Assembly (NCBI GenBank): GCA_025354885.1
Contig: JANXLY010000393.1
Span: 1 to 37,893 of the forward strand
Reading direction: 5' to 3'
DNA length: 37,893 nucleotides
Origin: Acidobacteriota bacterium
GTDB taxonomy: Bacteria; Acidobacteriota; Terriglobia; Bryobacterales; Bryobacteraceae
The position numbers and the translations under genes were made by a program. A model generated the notes under the pieces. That model was given only the letters and a program-made list of their open reading frames with translations, was not told where the DNA came from and did no database searches. Shown one piece after another: positions 16,300 through 26,784 of this stretch (positions are counted from its first letter, which is position 1; every line of letters begins with the position of its first letter).

Positions 16300-16898
16300 T
16301 CGGTGTGGCCCGTGCGCCGGAACCGGAGAATTTCTCGACAACAGTTGGGGTGAAGGGGCAAAAGTTACTCCGCACTTCCAACCTGAGACCACCAGTCGAA
16401 AGCAAGTTTTGGAAGGGTAAAGAGCATTGGCGGGATGCGCTCGACGAGCTTGGGGATAGCTATAGTTGGGTTTGCGCCTATGCAGCGATGCGGATCGAAC
16501 GGGTGACAGGGTCGCGGAGCGTGGAACATTTCAAGCCAATCAGCATATATCCGAGTTTGGCCTACGATTGGAATAATTTTCGGCTGGTCTGCGGATTGAT
16601 GAATGGGAGGAAAGGAAATTTTGAGGATGTGCTCGACCCTTTCGAGATTGCGGTTACGGAAAGAATTTTTGACCTGAATCCTTTATCAGGGGAAATCAGG
16701 CTACACATCGAGTGCCCCCAAAGATTCAAGAAGTTGGCAAGAACCACAATCCAGCGACTGAAGCTTGACGACGCCCGTTGCAATCAAGCGCGACTGGAGC
16801 ACATCGACAGTATTTTGAAGAAAGACTGGAGTGAGGCAGAATCGAAGCGGCAAAGCCCTTTCGTTTTTGCCCGATTGAGGGAGCAGGGACTGATTTAG
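16296..16898 (+). CDS. HNH-like nuclease, PtuB-like, with incomplete zinc site
   Basis: A 200-residue protein beginning at the ATG that overlaps the ATPase stop. The HNH core lies at residues about 57-108: WVCAYAAMRIE, then SVEHFKPISIYPSLAYDWNN, then FRLVCGLMNGRKGNF. The catalytic histidine (H78 in VEHF), the central asparagine (N93/N94) and the late N103/K106 are present. In canonical relatives two CxxC pairs bind zinc; here they read C60-A-Y-A and C99-G-L-M, so each pair keeps only one cysteine. Related proteins with a CAYxx pattern exist in my recollection, so this may be a natural subfamily rather than a dead copy. Probably the nuclease of a two-gene defence system with the upstream ATPase. 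Confidence 0.75.
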   Translation: MIGVARAPEPENFSTTVGVKGQKLLRTSNLRPPVESKFWKGKEHWRDALDELGDSYSWVCAYAAMRIERVTGSRSVEHFKPISIYPSLAYDWNNFRLVCGLMNGRKGNFEDVLDPFEIAVTERIFDLNPLSGEIRLHIECPQRFKKLARTTIQRLKLDDARCNQARLEHIDSILKKDWSEAESKRQSPFVFARLREQGLI

Positions 16899-17104
16899 CG
16901 GCGCTGGATGAGCCAGATCAGGAAGGATGCCACGAGGCTGAGAATCAGGCAACTCGCAATCGGAAAGTAAATAGTTGTGTTTTTGCCGCGCCAGAGAAAG
17001 TCACCCGGCAATTGGCCAAGCTTGAACGGAATTTTGTCGCCGACCAAAATTAACAGCCCGGCCAGGACCATCACCAGGCCGGCGACAATGAGGACCTTGC
17101 CCAT
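16895..17104 (-). CDS. DUF2905 small membrane protein
   Basis: A 69-residue protein with two membrane helices (residues about 4-21 and 46-65) joined by the family loop KIPFKLGQLPGDFLWRGKNTTIYFPI. This is the DUF2905 pattern; function unknown. Its start codon overlaps the stop of the TonB-dependent receptor gene (TGATG), so it is translated from the same message. Its own stop overlaps the end of the HNH gene on the other strand by four bases. Confidence 0.88.
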   Translation of the reverse strand: MGKVLIVAGLVMVLAGLLILVGDKIPFKLGQLPGDFLWRGKNTTIYFPIASCLILSLVASFLIWLIQRR

Positions 17105-20100
17105 CAGAACTGGATACGTGCTCCCACCTGACCACTACGTCCGGAACCGAAATCGACACCACGCGCACCCGTAATGCGGCCGAAGTTAACGTTGTCGATA
17201 TTCATCACCGGGTCGCCCAGATTAGTGTAGTTGGGGACGTTCGTGAAGGACCCTTCGAGACGAAGTGAAACCTTTTCGGAGATAGCGAATTTCTTCGCCA
17301 TACCAGCGTTCCAGCCGAGTGTAGCCGGACCAACAACGATGCCGACACCAGAGCTGCCGAAACGCCCGATGGGTGCAATGTCGCGCCCGGGAACTACGCC
17401 GACAGCGCAGTTGAATTGAAGAGCGCCAGGCGAGCGGCCGGGGCAGACAAAGTCATTGCGGTCGAGCCAGAGATTTCGGTTGGGAGAATCAAGCGCACCG
17501 TCACCGATGCGGTCTGGACGCTGCGTCCCGCGGCGCGGAGCATTGGTGCCAGAAGGGTCGCCACCAACGAAGGTGGGCGTCATAAAGGGGCCGGATTGCA
17601 AGGTGAAAATACTTGAGATCTGCCAACCACCAAGCACTGCGTCGACGCCTTTGTTTGCAGAGCTCATGAACTTACGACCTTTACCGAATGGAAGTTCATA
17701 TACCAGTGTGTTGACGCTGCGCTGACGGCGAGTTGCGTAAACGTCGCCACGGTCGCCCTTGCGGTTGAAAGAGTCAGTGACGCGGCCACCACCCGTTTCA
17801 CCGGCAAAGCCTGAGGGGTTGGGACCGGCATTGTCTGCCAGGTGCTTGGCAAAGGTGTAGGCAGCAGTGAAGGTGAGTCCGCCAGAGAAGCGGCGGTTCA
17901 ACTCGGCCTGGAAGGAATTGTAGTTCGAGTTGGCACCAGCGTCCCGGCTATAGATCAGGCCCCAGTTGGGAAAGGGGCGATCCGTAAGTGGACGTTGTGT
18001 GAAGAAATTCGTAGAGGACTTTGGCTGATTGAGGTCCGGAGCCCAAGGGAGGTTGGTCGACTTGTTCGCGATATAAGAGACGCGCAGGCCCATCGAATTG
18101 GTGAGTTGGCGGTCAATTGACATACTCCATTGAGCCATCACAGGCGGCCTGAAATCGATCTGATTGGCAGTGCGGAATTCGAAGGTGCCTAGCGAGCCGC
18201 CACGGATGCCGCTGCCCTGGGTCCGAGTTTCAGGAAGCACGAAAACGGGCTTGCCATCAGTGCCGACATTGTTGAAGCTGCGGACGTCAGACTGGACGGT
18301 GCCTGTAAGCGAAAAGAAAACGCTGCCAAGCAAAGTCATGTTGTAAATGCCGAGCCCGCCACGAATCGTGGTCTTGTCATTGAGACGATAGGCAAAGCCA
18401 AGTCGCGGAAGGAACTGGGTGTAGTAGTTGTTCCGCAGCGATTCTGGGATACCAGCGTCTTTGGCCTTGACGAAGGGCGTGCAGGGGACACCGCCGATCG
18501 ATGCGCCTGGGCAAGCGTTGACACTCAGGAGTACGCCAGGGGCGACAAATTCTGTTGCCTTGGGATCAGAGGGGAGAACGACCTGACCGGTTACAGGAAC
18601 ATTGCGATTGAAGTTGGCAATATTGAAGCCTGCGTCTTTGTAGCCTGGCTGCAATTCGTAGCGAAGACCAGCATCGATAGTGAGGCGGGGGCTGACGCGC
18701 CAGGTGTCTTGAACGAAACCACGATAATGCGTTGCTGAGCCATCGTTGTCGAGCTTGACAACAGCGACACTGGTGTTGTTCGGCACACCGAGAAGGAAGT
18801 CGGCGAAGGGTGCGCCCGTGAAGTTGCCGGTGAAGTTGTAGTCGCCGTAATTGTCGCCGCCTGTGAAGCCGAGGTTGGTTTCAGCACGGACTTTGCGGAG
18901 GTCGAAACCAAACTTGAGGGTGTGCTTGCCCTTGATCCAGGTGAGGTTGTCTGTGAACTGGGTGTTCCAACTCGTGCTCCGTCCAGGGCGGCCTTTCGAG
19001 AAGCTTTGGAGGTTGTTGATGGAGAAGTTGGGGAGACCGTTGAAAAAGATGTCCCGCTGGATATCTTTGAGATTCAGGCTGTTGGTGAAAGCGAGGCCGT
19101 CGAAAGGAAACGTTGAGCCAGAGGGAGCATAAGAAATGCCGCCGCGCAATTCATTGAGAAGATTAGGGCGGATGGTCCAGGTGTAGCTGACAAGAGCCTG
19201 CTTGTAATTGTTAAAACCAATGTCCGAAGGGAGCGAGAGGCTATTGAGACCAATAGAGGGATTGCTCTTTTGTGAATATCGTCCAAAGATGATATGACTG
19301 GGGCTAAACTGATGGTCCCCCCGGACATCAAACTGTTTACTCGAGGTAGTGGTGTCGCGGTTTTCAATAAAATTGGAAGCCACTACGCGAGCCCCGGTGC
19401 CCTGATTTGGGTTGGGGAAAAAAGGCAGAATTTTTGTGGCAACCGGGTTGATCAGACTGGCAGGGATCGTGTTGTTAGGGAAGGGCGCTCCAGTGAAAGG
19501 GTTAATGATATTGACGCCTTCGCCGGAAAAATTGCCCGCCTTCATCAGAGCAGTCGGAACAGTATTTTGGATCGTACCCTGACGGGGAAGGCGAAGACTC
19601 TCCCATGTAAAAAAGAAGAAAGTTTTGTTTTTGCCGTTGTAGATTTTCGGAATAACGACGGGGCCACCAATAGTGCCACCGAAGTCATTAGAAATTTTGG
19701 AGGGGAGCGCCGCCTGGCCGAAGCTTCGAGCATCAAAGGCTTTGTTTTGGTGGTACCAGAAGCCGGCACCGTGAAACTCGTTCGAGCCGCCTTTTGAGAT
19801 GGTAGTCACGTCGCCGGGGGCGGCGAATTCGGCATTATTGCCGACACCCTGAACTCGAATTTCCGCGATGGATTCAACAGACGGAAAGAGTGCGCGGTTC
19901 GGGGAATTGCCCGTGACATTGGTAATAGAGATACCGTCTACGCTCGATTCGCTTTGAGCGGGGATACCACCCTGAATCGAATAGCCGCCACCGTTGTCGG
20001 CCTGAACGCCGGGGAGTGTAGTGATGAGGGCGTAAGGAGACGTTGAGACGCCACGCACGTTGCCAGGAAGGTTCAGAACTTTTTCAGCACTAAGACTTGA

Positions 20101-20505
20101 AGAGATCACCGGAGAATCGGTAGCGATGACGCCGGCGTTGGCGCTTACTTCTACCTGCTGCGAGACATCCCCAACCTGAAGCTGGGCATCAATGCGAACT
20201 GTCTGGCGGGCAGCGAGCTGAATGTCTGTGGCAGAGAAGGATCGGAAGCCAGCAACGTTTACCTTAATTGAGTAAGTGCCAGGCTTGACGTTCTGAAATT
20301 CGTAATTGCCTTCCGGGTTTGCTTTCGCGTCTCGCTCTGTGTTTTCGGCGACGTTGATCAGTTTGATGGGAGCATTGGCGACCGATGCGCCAGAAGCGTC
20401 TTTGACTGTGCCAACGACCACTCCAAGAGTGGACTGGGCGGAGGCAATGGAGCTTAGCGCCAGAAGCGTAAGAATCAGATGGCTCGATGTCTTTATGGTT
20501 TTCAT
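17104..20505 (-). CDS. TonB-dependent receptor with carboxypeptidase-regulatory-like domain (Oar-like)
   Basis: A 1133-residue outer-membrane protein. Residues 1-23 are a signal peptide. A carboxypeptidase-regulatory-like beta-sandwich follows (about 25-110: VVVGTVKDASGASVANAPIK, then GNYEFQNVKPGTYSIKV), then a plug domain (about 120-240, with SVDGISITNVTGNS), then a long beta-barrel ending in the aromatic residue of GARIQF, as expected for outer-membrane insertion. This architecture is expanded in Acidobacteriota and is usually linked to uptake of glycans or other large substrates; no substrate-processing enzyme is next to it, so the ligand is open. Not in an obvious SusD-type locus. The small DUF2905 gene is coupled to its 3' end. 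It starts 59 bases downstream of thiC's stop and could be read from the thiC message. Confidence 0.93.
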   Translation of the reverse strand: MKTIKTSSHLILTLLALSSIASAQSTLGVVVGTVKDASGASVANAPIKLINVAENTERDAKANPEGNYEFQNVKPGTYSIKVNVAGFRSFSATDIQLAARQTVRIDAQLQVGDVSQQVEVSANAGVIATDSPVISSSLSAEKVLNLPGNVRGVSTSPYALITTLPGVQADNGGGYSIQGGIPAQSESSVDGISITNVTGNSPNRALFPSVESIAEIRVQGVGNNAEFAAPGDVTTISKGGSNEFHGAGFWYHQNKAFDARSFGQAALPSKISNDFGGTIGGPVVIPKIYNGKNKTFFFFTWESLRLPRQGTIQNTVPTALMKAGNFSGEGVNIINPFTGAPFPNNTIPASLINPVATKILPFFPNPNQGTGARVVASNFIENRDTTTSSKQFDVRGDHQFSPSHIIFGRYSQKSNPSIGLNSLSLPSDIGFNNYKQALVSYTWTIRPNLLNELRGGISYAPSGSTFPFDGLAFTNSLNLKDIQRDIFFNGLPNFSINNLQSFSKGRPGRSTSWNTQFTDNLTWIKGKHTLKFGFDLRKVRAETNLGFTGGDNYGDYNFTGNFTGAPFADFLLGVPNNTSVAVVKLDNDGSATHYRGFVQDTWRVSPRLTIDAGLRYELQPGYKDAGFNIANFNRNVPVTGQVVLPSDPKATEFVAPGVLLSVNACPGASIGGVPCTPFVKAKDAGIPESLRNNYYTQFLPRLGFAYRLNDKTTIRGGLGIYNMTLLGSVFFSLTGTVQSDVRSFNNVGTDGKPVFVLPETRTQGSGIRGGSLGTFEFRTANQIDFRPPVMAQWSMSIDRQLTNSMGLRVSYIANKSTNLPWAPDLNQPKSSTNFFTQRPLTDRPFPNWGLIYSRDAGANSNYNSFQAELNRRFSGGLTFTAAYTFAKHLADNAGPNPSGFAGETGGGRVTDSFNRKGDRGDVYATRRQRSVNTLVYELPFGKGRKFMSSANKGVDAVLGGWQISSIFTLQSGPFMTPTFVGGDPSGTNAPRRGTQRPDRIGDGALDSPNRNLWLDRNDFVCPGRSPGALQFNCAVGVVPGRDIAPIGRFGSSGVGIVVGPATLGWNAGMAKKFAISEKVSLRLEGSFTNVPNYTNLGDPVMNIDNVNFGRITGARGVDFGSGRSGQVGARIQF

Positions 20506-20564
20506 GAACCCTCTAATTTTAGGGCTTTAACGGTTACAGCGCAATGAAATTGTCCGCAGTGAAA

Positions 20565-22310
<1,746 letters not shown>

Positions 22311-22325
22311 TAGCGACCATGATAG

Positions 22326-23615
22326 CTAATCCAGAACGAGCTGTACTTGTGGTTTGAGGCAACTTGCGCTCGCCGTTTTGTCAACGCTGATTCTCGATTC
22401 GGCGAGGCCGAGATGCTGGCTGAGGGCGATGACAGCGATTTCGGGTGCGAGCGGAAAACAGGAGACTTGAAGGGCGCGCTGGTCCTCTGCGGTGCTAAGA
22501 AGTTTGGCATCGCGAATCAGATGTTCCGTGACGTTCGCTCGTTCAACGAACTGGTTGTGCTTGTAGAACCAGATGTAACCGGTGTTCGAAACAAGGTAAA
22601 GGCCGAGAAGTAAGAGAACTGTGCTGCGGCTCTGAAGTAGCGGCCGAACCGCGACAGAAATCAACAGTGCAACCCCGAGGCTGGCGAGATAGACGTGACG
22701 GCTCGGTACACGCGGCATGTAAGAAACGAAGACATATGGGGCGAGGCAGATGGGAATCCATGCGAGGGCAAAAAGAACTATGCGCCATTCGACAGTTTTG
22801 CGGTTGTAGACGAGAAGTGCGATCGCGGCAATGCCCCAAACAGAGAAGAGTCGCGCTGTCGAATTGAAGAGGACAGGAAGAAAATGCCAGCCGATTCGGA
22901 AGGTGCCGTCGTTCCAGTGAAGGTTCGTCGAACGGTCAAGAAAGTTGAATGCAAAATAGGTGATTGAGAGAAAGAAATAGGGTGCGGCAGCATGCAGCAG
23001 CTGCCGGTAGCGTTTTGGTTCGAACAGGAGCGGAAGAACGATAAGAGCGCAAACAGCAACAGCACTTTCTTTGCTTAGAAGCGCCAGGACGAAAGAAGTG
23101 AGGGAAGCCCAGTAGAAGTGCACCTTGCCGTTTTGCCACCACTCAAGCCAGAGCAGCACAGTGAGAATTACGAAGAAAAACACAAGTTGCTCGGGAAGTG
23201 CGGCATACCAGATGACTGCTTCGTGGTGACGTTCATTAAGGCCCCAGAGCAGTGCAGCAGGAATCGAGAGCTGGAAACCAATACGGGACCAGCGACCGAG
23301 AGCGGCAATGAGGCAGACATTTAGCAAGTGAAGGAGCAGGCTCTCGAGTTGGAGTATCGGCTGACTGAATCCGAAGATCGATTCGGTTACGGCAGTGAGC
23401 CAGATGGATGTTGTCCGGCAGCGGTAGAGAGCGTCGGCCGCAAGCTCGGACCATTGAGAGATGGGTCCATAATGGCGGCCAGCCCAGACCTGCAAATAGG
23501 TATCGGAAATCGCCGGCAGAGTAAGCGCCCGCCAATAAGGCAGTGTGCACAACAGGCATACAAATGCCGTCAGTGCAACCAATCGCCCCCTTTGGCGCGG
23601 TTGTACAGCTATCAT
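22326..23615 (-). CDS. Polytopic membrane protein, GT-C-like
   Basis: A 429-residue integral membrane protein with about ten hydrophobic helices. The layout, with a short N-terminal helix, a long first loop (DTYLQVWAGRHYGPISQWSELAADALYRC) and many helices with few polar loops, resembles GT-C-fold glycosyltransferases and other lipid-linked-sugar proteins. No clear catalytic Asp-containing motif was identified, so the assignment is tentative. The C-terminal 70 residues (from HLIRDAKLL) look soluble. It is separated from thiC by the riboswitch, so it is probably a separate transcription unit. Confidence 0.6.
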   Translation of the reverse strand: MIAVQPRQRGRLVALTAFVCLLCTLPYWRALTLPAISDTYLQVWAGRHYGPISQWSELAADALYRCRTTSIWLTAVTESIFGFSQPILQLESLLLHLLNVCLIAALGRWSRIGFQLSIPAALLWGLNERHHEAVIWYAALPEQLVFFFVILTVLLWLEWWQNGKVHFYWASLTSFVLALLSKESAVAVCALIVLPLLFEPKRYRQLLHAAAPYFFLSITYFAFNFLDRSTNLHWNDGTFRIGWHFLPVLFNSTARLFSVWGIAAIALLVYNRKTVEWRIVLFALAWIPICLAPYVFVSYMPRVPSRHVYLASLGVALLISVAVRPLLQSRSTVLLLLGLYLVSNTGYIWFYKHNQFVERANVTEHLIRDAKLLSTAEDQRALQVSCFPLAPEIAVIALSQHLGLAESRISVDKTASASCLKPQVQLVLD

Positions 23616-23680
23616 AATTCACCCCGTTAGCGAAAATCTTATGCAATGCAACAGGCGTGGGTCAATATGCCATTGGATTA

Positions 23681-24358
23681 TCAGGAGTTCATAAAAGAGA
23701 CACGCTGGTGGAAGCGGTCGTGGCGTGCAGCAGCGTCCGGGCCGAGGAATAGGCCGGGGAGAATGTGTCGAATGATCTTATGCGAAGCAATGAAATGGAG
23801 GGATGTAGCGATGAAGTTCTGAAGCTCCACAGAGGATTGCCGGATCTCTTCGCCGAGTTCCGCGCGTCCGTCGATCAGCGACACGATGTCATCGAGATCT
23901 TTACTGACAGCGGGGTCGGATTTGCCGCGCGAATCAAAGGCATCGAGCTTGGTAGCAAGCAGGAGCGGAGCGGTGGGGATGCGAATGCGGAGTCCGTTTG
24001 GAAGACGGAAGCGTTGGGATGTGGCAAGGGCTTGCCGGTACCAGCGGTTTGAGAAGCCAAGTACAGATTCGTCAGTGCTCATGAGGTCCACAATGAGCTG
24101 AGATTTAACGAATCGGCAGATGGGACCTGAGACGTCGTGCGAGAATCCCAGCGCGAGGAGCTTGTCGACCGTCGTCTGGTAGGCAGTGTAGGTGGTAGCT
24201 GCAGTGAGGATGTCGATATCAAGTGTAGGCCGGACGTAGAGGGTAGAAAGATCGGTGATGTAGAGCGGGACAATGGCTCCTCCGATGAAGAGCACTTCCT
24301 CCAGTAGGGGCTGGAGATGAGGGATGGCGTTGTTGAGAAAGGAAAGATCCTTGCTCAT
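23681..24358 (-). CDS. Nucleotidyltransferase-fold protein, AbiEii-like putative toxin
   Basis: A 225-residue protein with the polymerase-beta nucleotidyltransferase signature: FIGGAIVPLY (GG at 26-27) and RPTLDIDIL, carrying the metal-binding DxD (D47, D49). A third acidic residue is likely in QLIVDLMS. The later KLDAFDSRGKSDPAVSKDLDDIVSLIDGR is the pattern seen in AbiEii/MNT-like toxins. The start overlaps the upstream winged-helix gene by four bases (ATGA). By analogy with AbiE, this would be the toxin, transferring nucleotides to an RNA or protein target, and the upstream gene the antitoxin. Catalytic residues are intact. Confidence 0.7.
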   Translation of the reverse strand: MSKDLSFLNNAIPHLQPLLEEVLFIGGAIVPLYITDLSTLYVRPTLDIDILTAATTYTAYQTTVDKLLALGFSHDVSGPICRFVKSQLIVDLMSTDESVLGFSNRWYRQALATSQRFRLPNGLRIRIPTAPLLLATKLDAFDSRGKSDPAVSKDLDDIVSLIDGRAELGEEIRQSSVELQNFIATSLHFIASHKIIRHILPGLFLGPDAAARHDRFHQRVSFMNS

Positions 24359-24885
24359 GCAGCTTGCTCGATGTCGAGAGCTGCCTCGATCCAGCGGCGA
24401 CCTTCGTGAATCAGGCGCGGGCGTCGCAGGCGAAACACTTCCATCCAGGCAAACCAGACGTAGAGGAGCGGATCTTCGGCACTGATTTTTGGGATCGAAG
24501 GATGGATGGCTTCAATCGAAGAAGCGTAATCGGGACCATTGTCGAGTGGCCAGAGGAGGTTGTTTTCGGGAAGATCCGAAGGAGCAAAGATTTTCTGAAG
24601 TGCAGGGGCAGAATAGGCTGCATAGAGCCCATTACGCACAGGCCCGATTTCGATGGGCCAGATATAGGGCAGGCCGTGTTCGATGAAACGGGAATAGACG
24701 ATTGCATTGAGGCGGATTTTGCCATCCAATTTGTAAAGAAATCCCGCCGCCAAACAACGCTGAACCGACGAGTGCGATTCAGAAACGGAGATGTGGAGCT
24801 TGGCCGCAAGTTTTGCGTAGGGCCAAGACTCATTTGGATATGCGGCGAAGAGTGTTGAAACAGCCAAATCCTGAGGCTTGATCAT
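24355..24885 (-). CDS. Winged-helix protein, putative AbiEi-like antitoxin/regulator
   Basis: A 176-residue protein. Residues about 5-60 look like a winged helix (PYAKLAAKLHISVSESHSSVQRCLAAGFLYKLDGKIRLN). The remainder includes IEIGPVRNGLYAAYSAPAL and AEDPLLYVWFAWMEVFRLRRPR, a pattern I associate with regulators encoded next to nucleotidyltransferases. It lies first in a two-gene unit and overlaps the nucleotidyltransferase gene. A palindromic site lies 19-35 bases upstream of its start, fitting autoregulation. Antitoxin function is inferred from context, not from a recognised catalytic or binding motif. Confidence 0.65.
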   Translation of the reverse strand: MIKPQDLAVSTLFAAYPNESWPYAKLAAKLHISVSESHSSVQRCLAAGFLYKLDGKIRLNAIVYSRFIEHGLPYIWPIEIGPVRNGLYAAYSAPALQKIFAPSDLPENNLLWPLDNGPDYASSIEAIHPSIPKISAEDPLLYVWFAWMEVFRLRRPRLIHEGRRWIEAALDIEQAA

Positions 24886-24903
24886 GTTCCTACCATATCA
24901 CAG

Positions 24904-24920
24904 ATTCGCAATTCGCGAAT
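24904..24920 (-). promoter_or_regulatory. Candidate operator of the winged-helix/nucleotidyltransferase pair
   Basis: ATTCGCAATTCGCGAAT contains a 10-base perfect palindrome (ATTCGCGAAT, 24911-24920) plus a second ATTCGC half site seven bases away. It lies directly upstream of the putative antitoxin gene, where an autorepressor would bind. Confidence 0.45.
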
Positions 24921-24931
24921 AGAGAACAGAC

Positions 24932-26167
24932 CTATAAAGAAAAGCTGCGGCCCTTGTGTGCGCCGATCAGAATTTGAAACAGTCGATGCGCAATGAGTTC
25001 ATGAAGGTTCCAAAGTTCCTTATTGGCTTCAAAGATGCTGGTCGCATCCTGACCCGGAGCGATCCCCGAACCATCCCGAAGCGCAGCGGCAGCTTCAGAG
25101 AGAATCGGGTCCGTCATCACCTCGCCAGCCATCTCCCAAAGAGTGATGAAGCGGTCAACGGCAGTGGGGAACGAGATATCAAAGACACCATCGTTCGACG
25201 TAGTGCGGGGCGGTTTGAAGTCGAGATTGAAAGGCCCGTTGTAGTTGTAAGTGCGGAGGAGCACAAGAACGTTGAGCCAGTCGAAGGGGTTAACGAGGCC
25301 AATGGCGATATCGACATCGTGCTTGAGACGGTAGCCATCGTTAATGTCGAAATGGAAAAGCTTATTACAAAGAAGAGCGCGAGCGAGCGAGGCGCGCACG
25401 GAACCGCCCCACATCAGTTCGTGCAGATATTCTGGATTGAGGCCAACCATGTCAGGGTATTTGAGCTGGCCTGAAAAAATCCAGGCAAGCATCGCGTCAG
25501 AAGTGGGGAGCAGAATTTCCGCTTGCGGTTCAAATGGCTTCGCTTCCATGCAGTGCAGCATGGTGGGGCGGCCTTTTGCCTTCGCAATCTCAATATCAGC
25601 TTCACAGGCCGCGTTCATGCCTTCGGCGAACCATTTGAGGGTCTGGACTTCATCAACAATTCCCTGGAATTGATAGCCAAGCGAACCGGGCCAGTACACA
25701 ACATAGGAAGCACCAAGTTCGTGGCCAATGGACACGGTGTTGCGGAGTCGCCACTGCGCGTAATCGCGGACCTCCATCTGTTCCCCGGCAGGGCCACCGG
25801 CGAAGACTGCGTGGTGGAAAGTCTCGGTTGTGACCATCGAACACTTAAGGCCATTTTTCTTGAGACAGGCGTCGATTTGGCCTACAATCGCATGCTGCTT
25901 GTCGTTGCCGAGGGCATCGTAGGGGAGAACGTCGGTATCGTGCGTGGTCCAGTGATTGATGCCGATTTTCGCGAAGTGCTCAATGACGGTTTCAAAGTGA
26001 ACCGGCTTACGCGTTGGAGCATGAAAGATGGCGTGACCTTCGTAAGCAGCTGCCCATTGTGGGCCGGAGATGAAATGCTTGCGACGCTCATCGGGAGAGT
26101 AGGAGCCACCGCAGGCGGCGGTGAGGCGGGCGACGAGTGCGCGTTGCTGATCTGGAGTTAGAGGCAT
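24932..26167 (-). CDS. Xylose-isomerase-like TIM-barrel protein
   Basis: A 411-residue protein with the layout of xylose isomerase: a catalytic-type histidine in HWTTHDTDVLPY (about residue 76), the lysine-bearing MLHCMEAKPFEP (equivalent to the EPKP motif), the metal-binding VGLNPEYLHELMWGG segment, and LFHFDINDGYRLKHDVD followed by FNLDFKPPRTTS (equivalent to the SIDAN and NFDAK segments). It is close to XylA in length, but several motifs differ, so the sugar may be another aldose. It is divergent from the Uma2 gene with 40 bases between. No kinase or transporter for pentoses is adjacent. Confidence 0.8.
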   Translation of the reverse strand: MPLTPDQQRALVARLTAACGGSYSPDERRKHFISGPQWAAAYEGHAIFHAPTRKPVHFETVIEHFAKIGINHWTTHDTDVLPYDALGNDKQHAIVGQIDACLKKNGLKCSMVTTETFHHAVFAGGPAGEQMEVRDYAQWRLRNTVSIGHELGASYVVYWPGSLGYQFQGIVDEVQTLKWFAEGMNAACEADIEIAKAKGRPTMLHCMEAKPFEPQAEILLPTSDAMLAWIFSGQLKYPDMVGLNPEYLHELMWGGSVRASLARALLCNKLFHFDINDGYRLKHDVDIAIGLVNPFDWLNVLVLLRTYNYNGPFNLDFKPPRTTSNDGVFDISFPTAVDRFITLWEMAGEVMTDPILSEAAAALRDGSGIAPGQDATSIFEANKELWNLHELIAHRLFQILIGAHKGRSFSL

Positions 26168-26207
26168 GCGTGTTCAGTTTATCGCGGGGCAGTGCTAGAT
26201 TGAGGCC

Positions 26208-26744
26208 ATGAAGAAAGGAATTGTGGTGAGCGAGCAAGAATACCTGACCAATCCGGCTTATGAGCATTACGAGTATGTGGACGGGGAGGTCGTTGCAAAA
26301 CCGATGGGGACCACGAAGCACGGGCGATTGCAGGTTAGGTTTTGCGTCTTGTTGAACGCATTCGCTGAAAGCAGAGGCATGGATCTAGCCACTGAACTGC
26401 ATTGCCTTTTAACGGTCGGTGGCGAAACTGTGTACCGTTTACCGAATGTCTCGTTGATTGAGGAGGCGAAAATCGACTCAAAAGATCATCTTGTCGGTGG
26501 CCCAACACTGGCCATCGAGATTCGTTCGCCCGAGGATAGAACAAAAGCTTTGCTGCACAAAGCAGAAGAATATTTTGCCAACGGAACGAAGTTGGTTTGG
26601 ATCGTTGATCCAGAGGCCAAAAATGTAATGGTACTGGTGGTGGACCGTGTACCGTGGATTATCGAGTTGGGTGAGGAATTGACGGGATCGCCCTTTTGGC
26701 CTGAACTCAAGGTCGATCTTGAGGCAGCTTTTCGAGGGATCTGA
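26208..26744 (+). CDS. Uma2-family (DUF820) nuclease-fold protein
   Basis: A 178-residue protein of the Uma2 family, restriction-endonuclease fold. Visible are YEYVDGEVVAKPMGTTKHGRLQ at the N-terminus, the YRLPNVSLIEE segment where the family usually has R-x-PD, and LAIEIRSPEDRTKALLHKAEEYFANGTKLVWIVDPEAKNV. In this copy the acidic residue of the PD motif is Asn (LPNV), so catalysis may be impaired. Despite the frequent endonuclease label, the biological role of the family is not established. It precedes acetyl-CoA synthetase by 40 bases. Confidence 0.8.
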   Translation: MKKGIVVSEQEYLTNPAYEHYEYVDGEVVAKPMGTTKHGRLQVRFCVLLNAFAESRGMDLATELHCLLTVGGETVYRLPNVSLIEEAKIDSKDHLVGGPTLAIEIRSPEDRTKALLHKAEEYFANGTKLVWIVDPEAKNVMVLVVDRVPWIIELGEELTGSPFWPELKVDLEAAFRGI

Positions 26745-26784
26745 GACGAACCAGCGGCTTGGTTGATAGAATTGGCAGTTTGTC

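Noticed and set aside
15010-16898. Retron carrying PtuAB effectors
   Set aside because: Only twelve bases separate the cupin gene from the ATPase, and no reverse transcriptase is encoded nearby.
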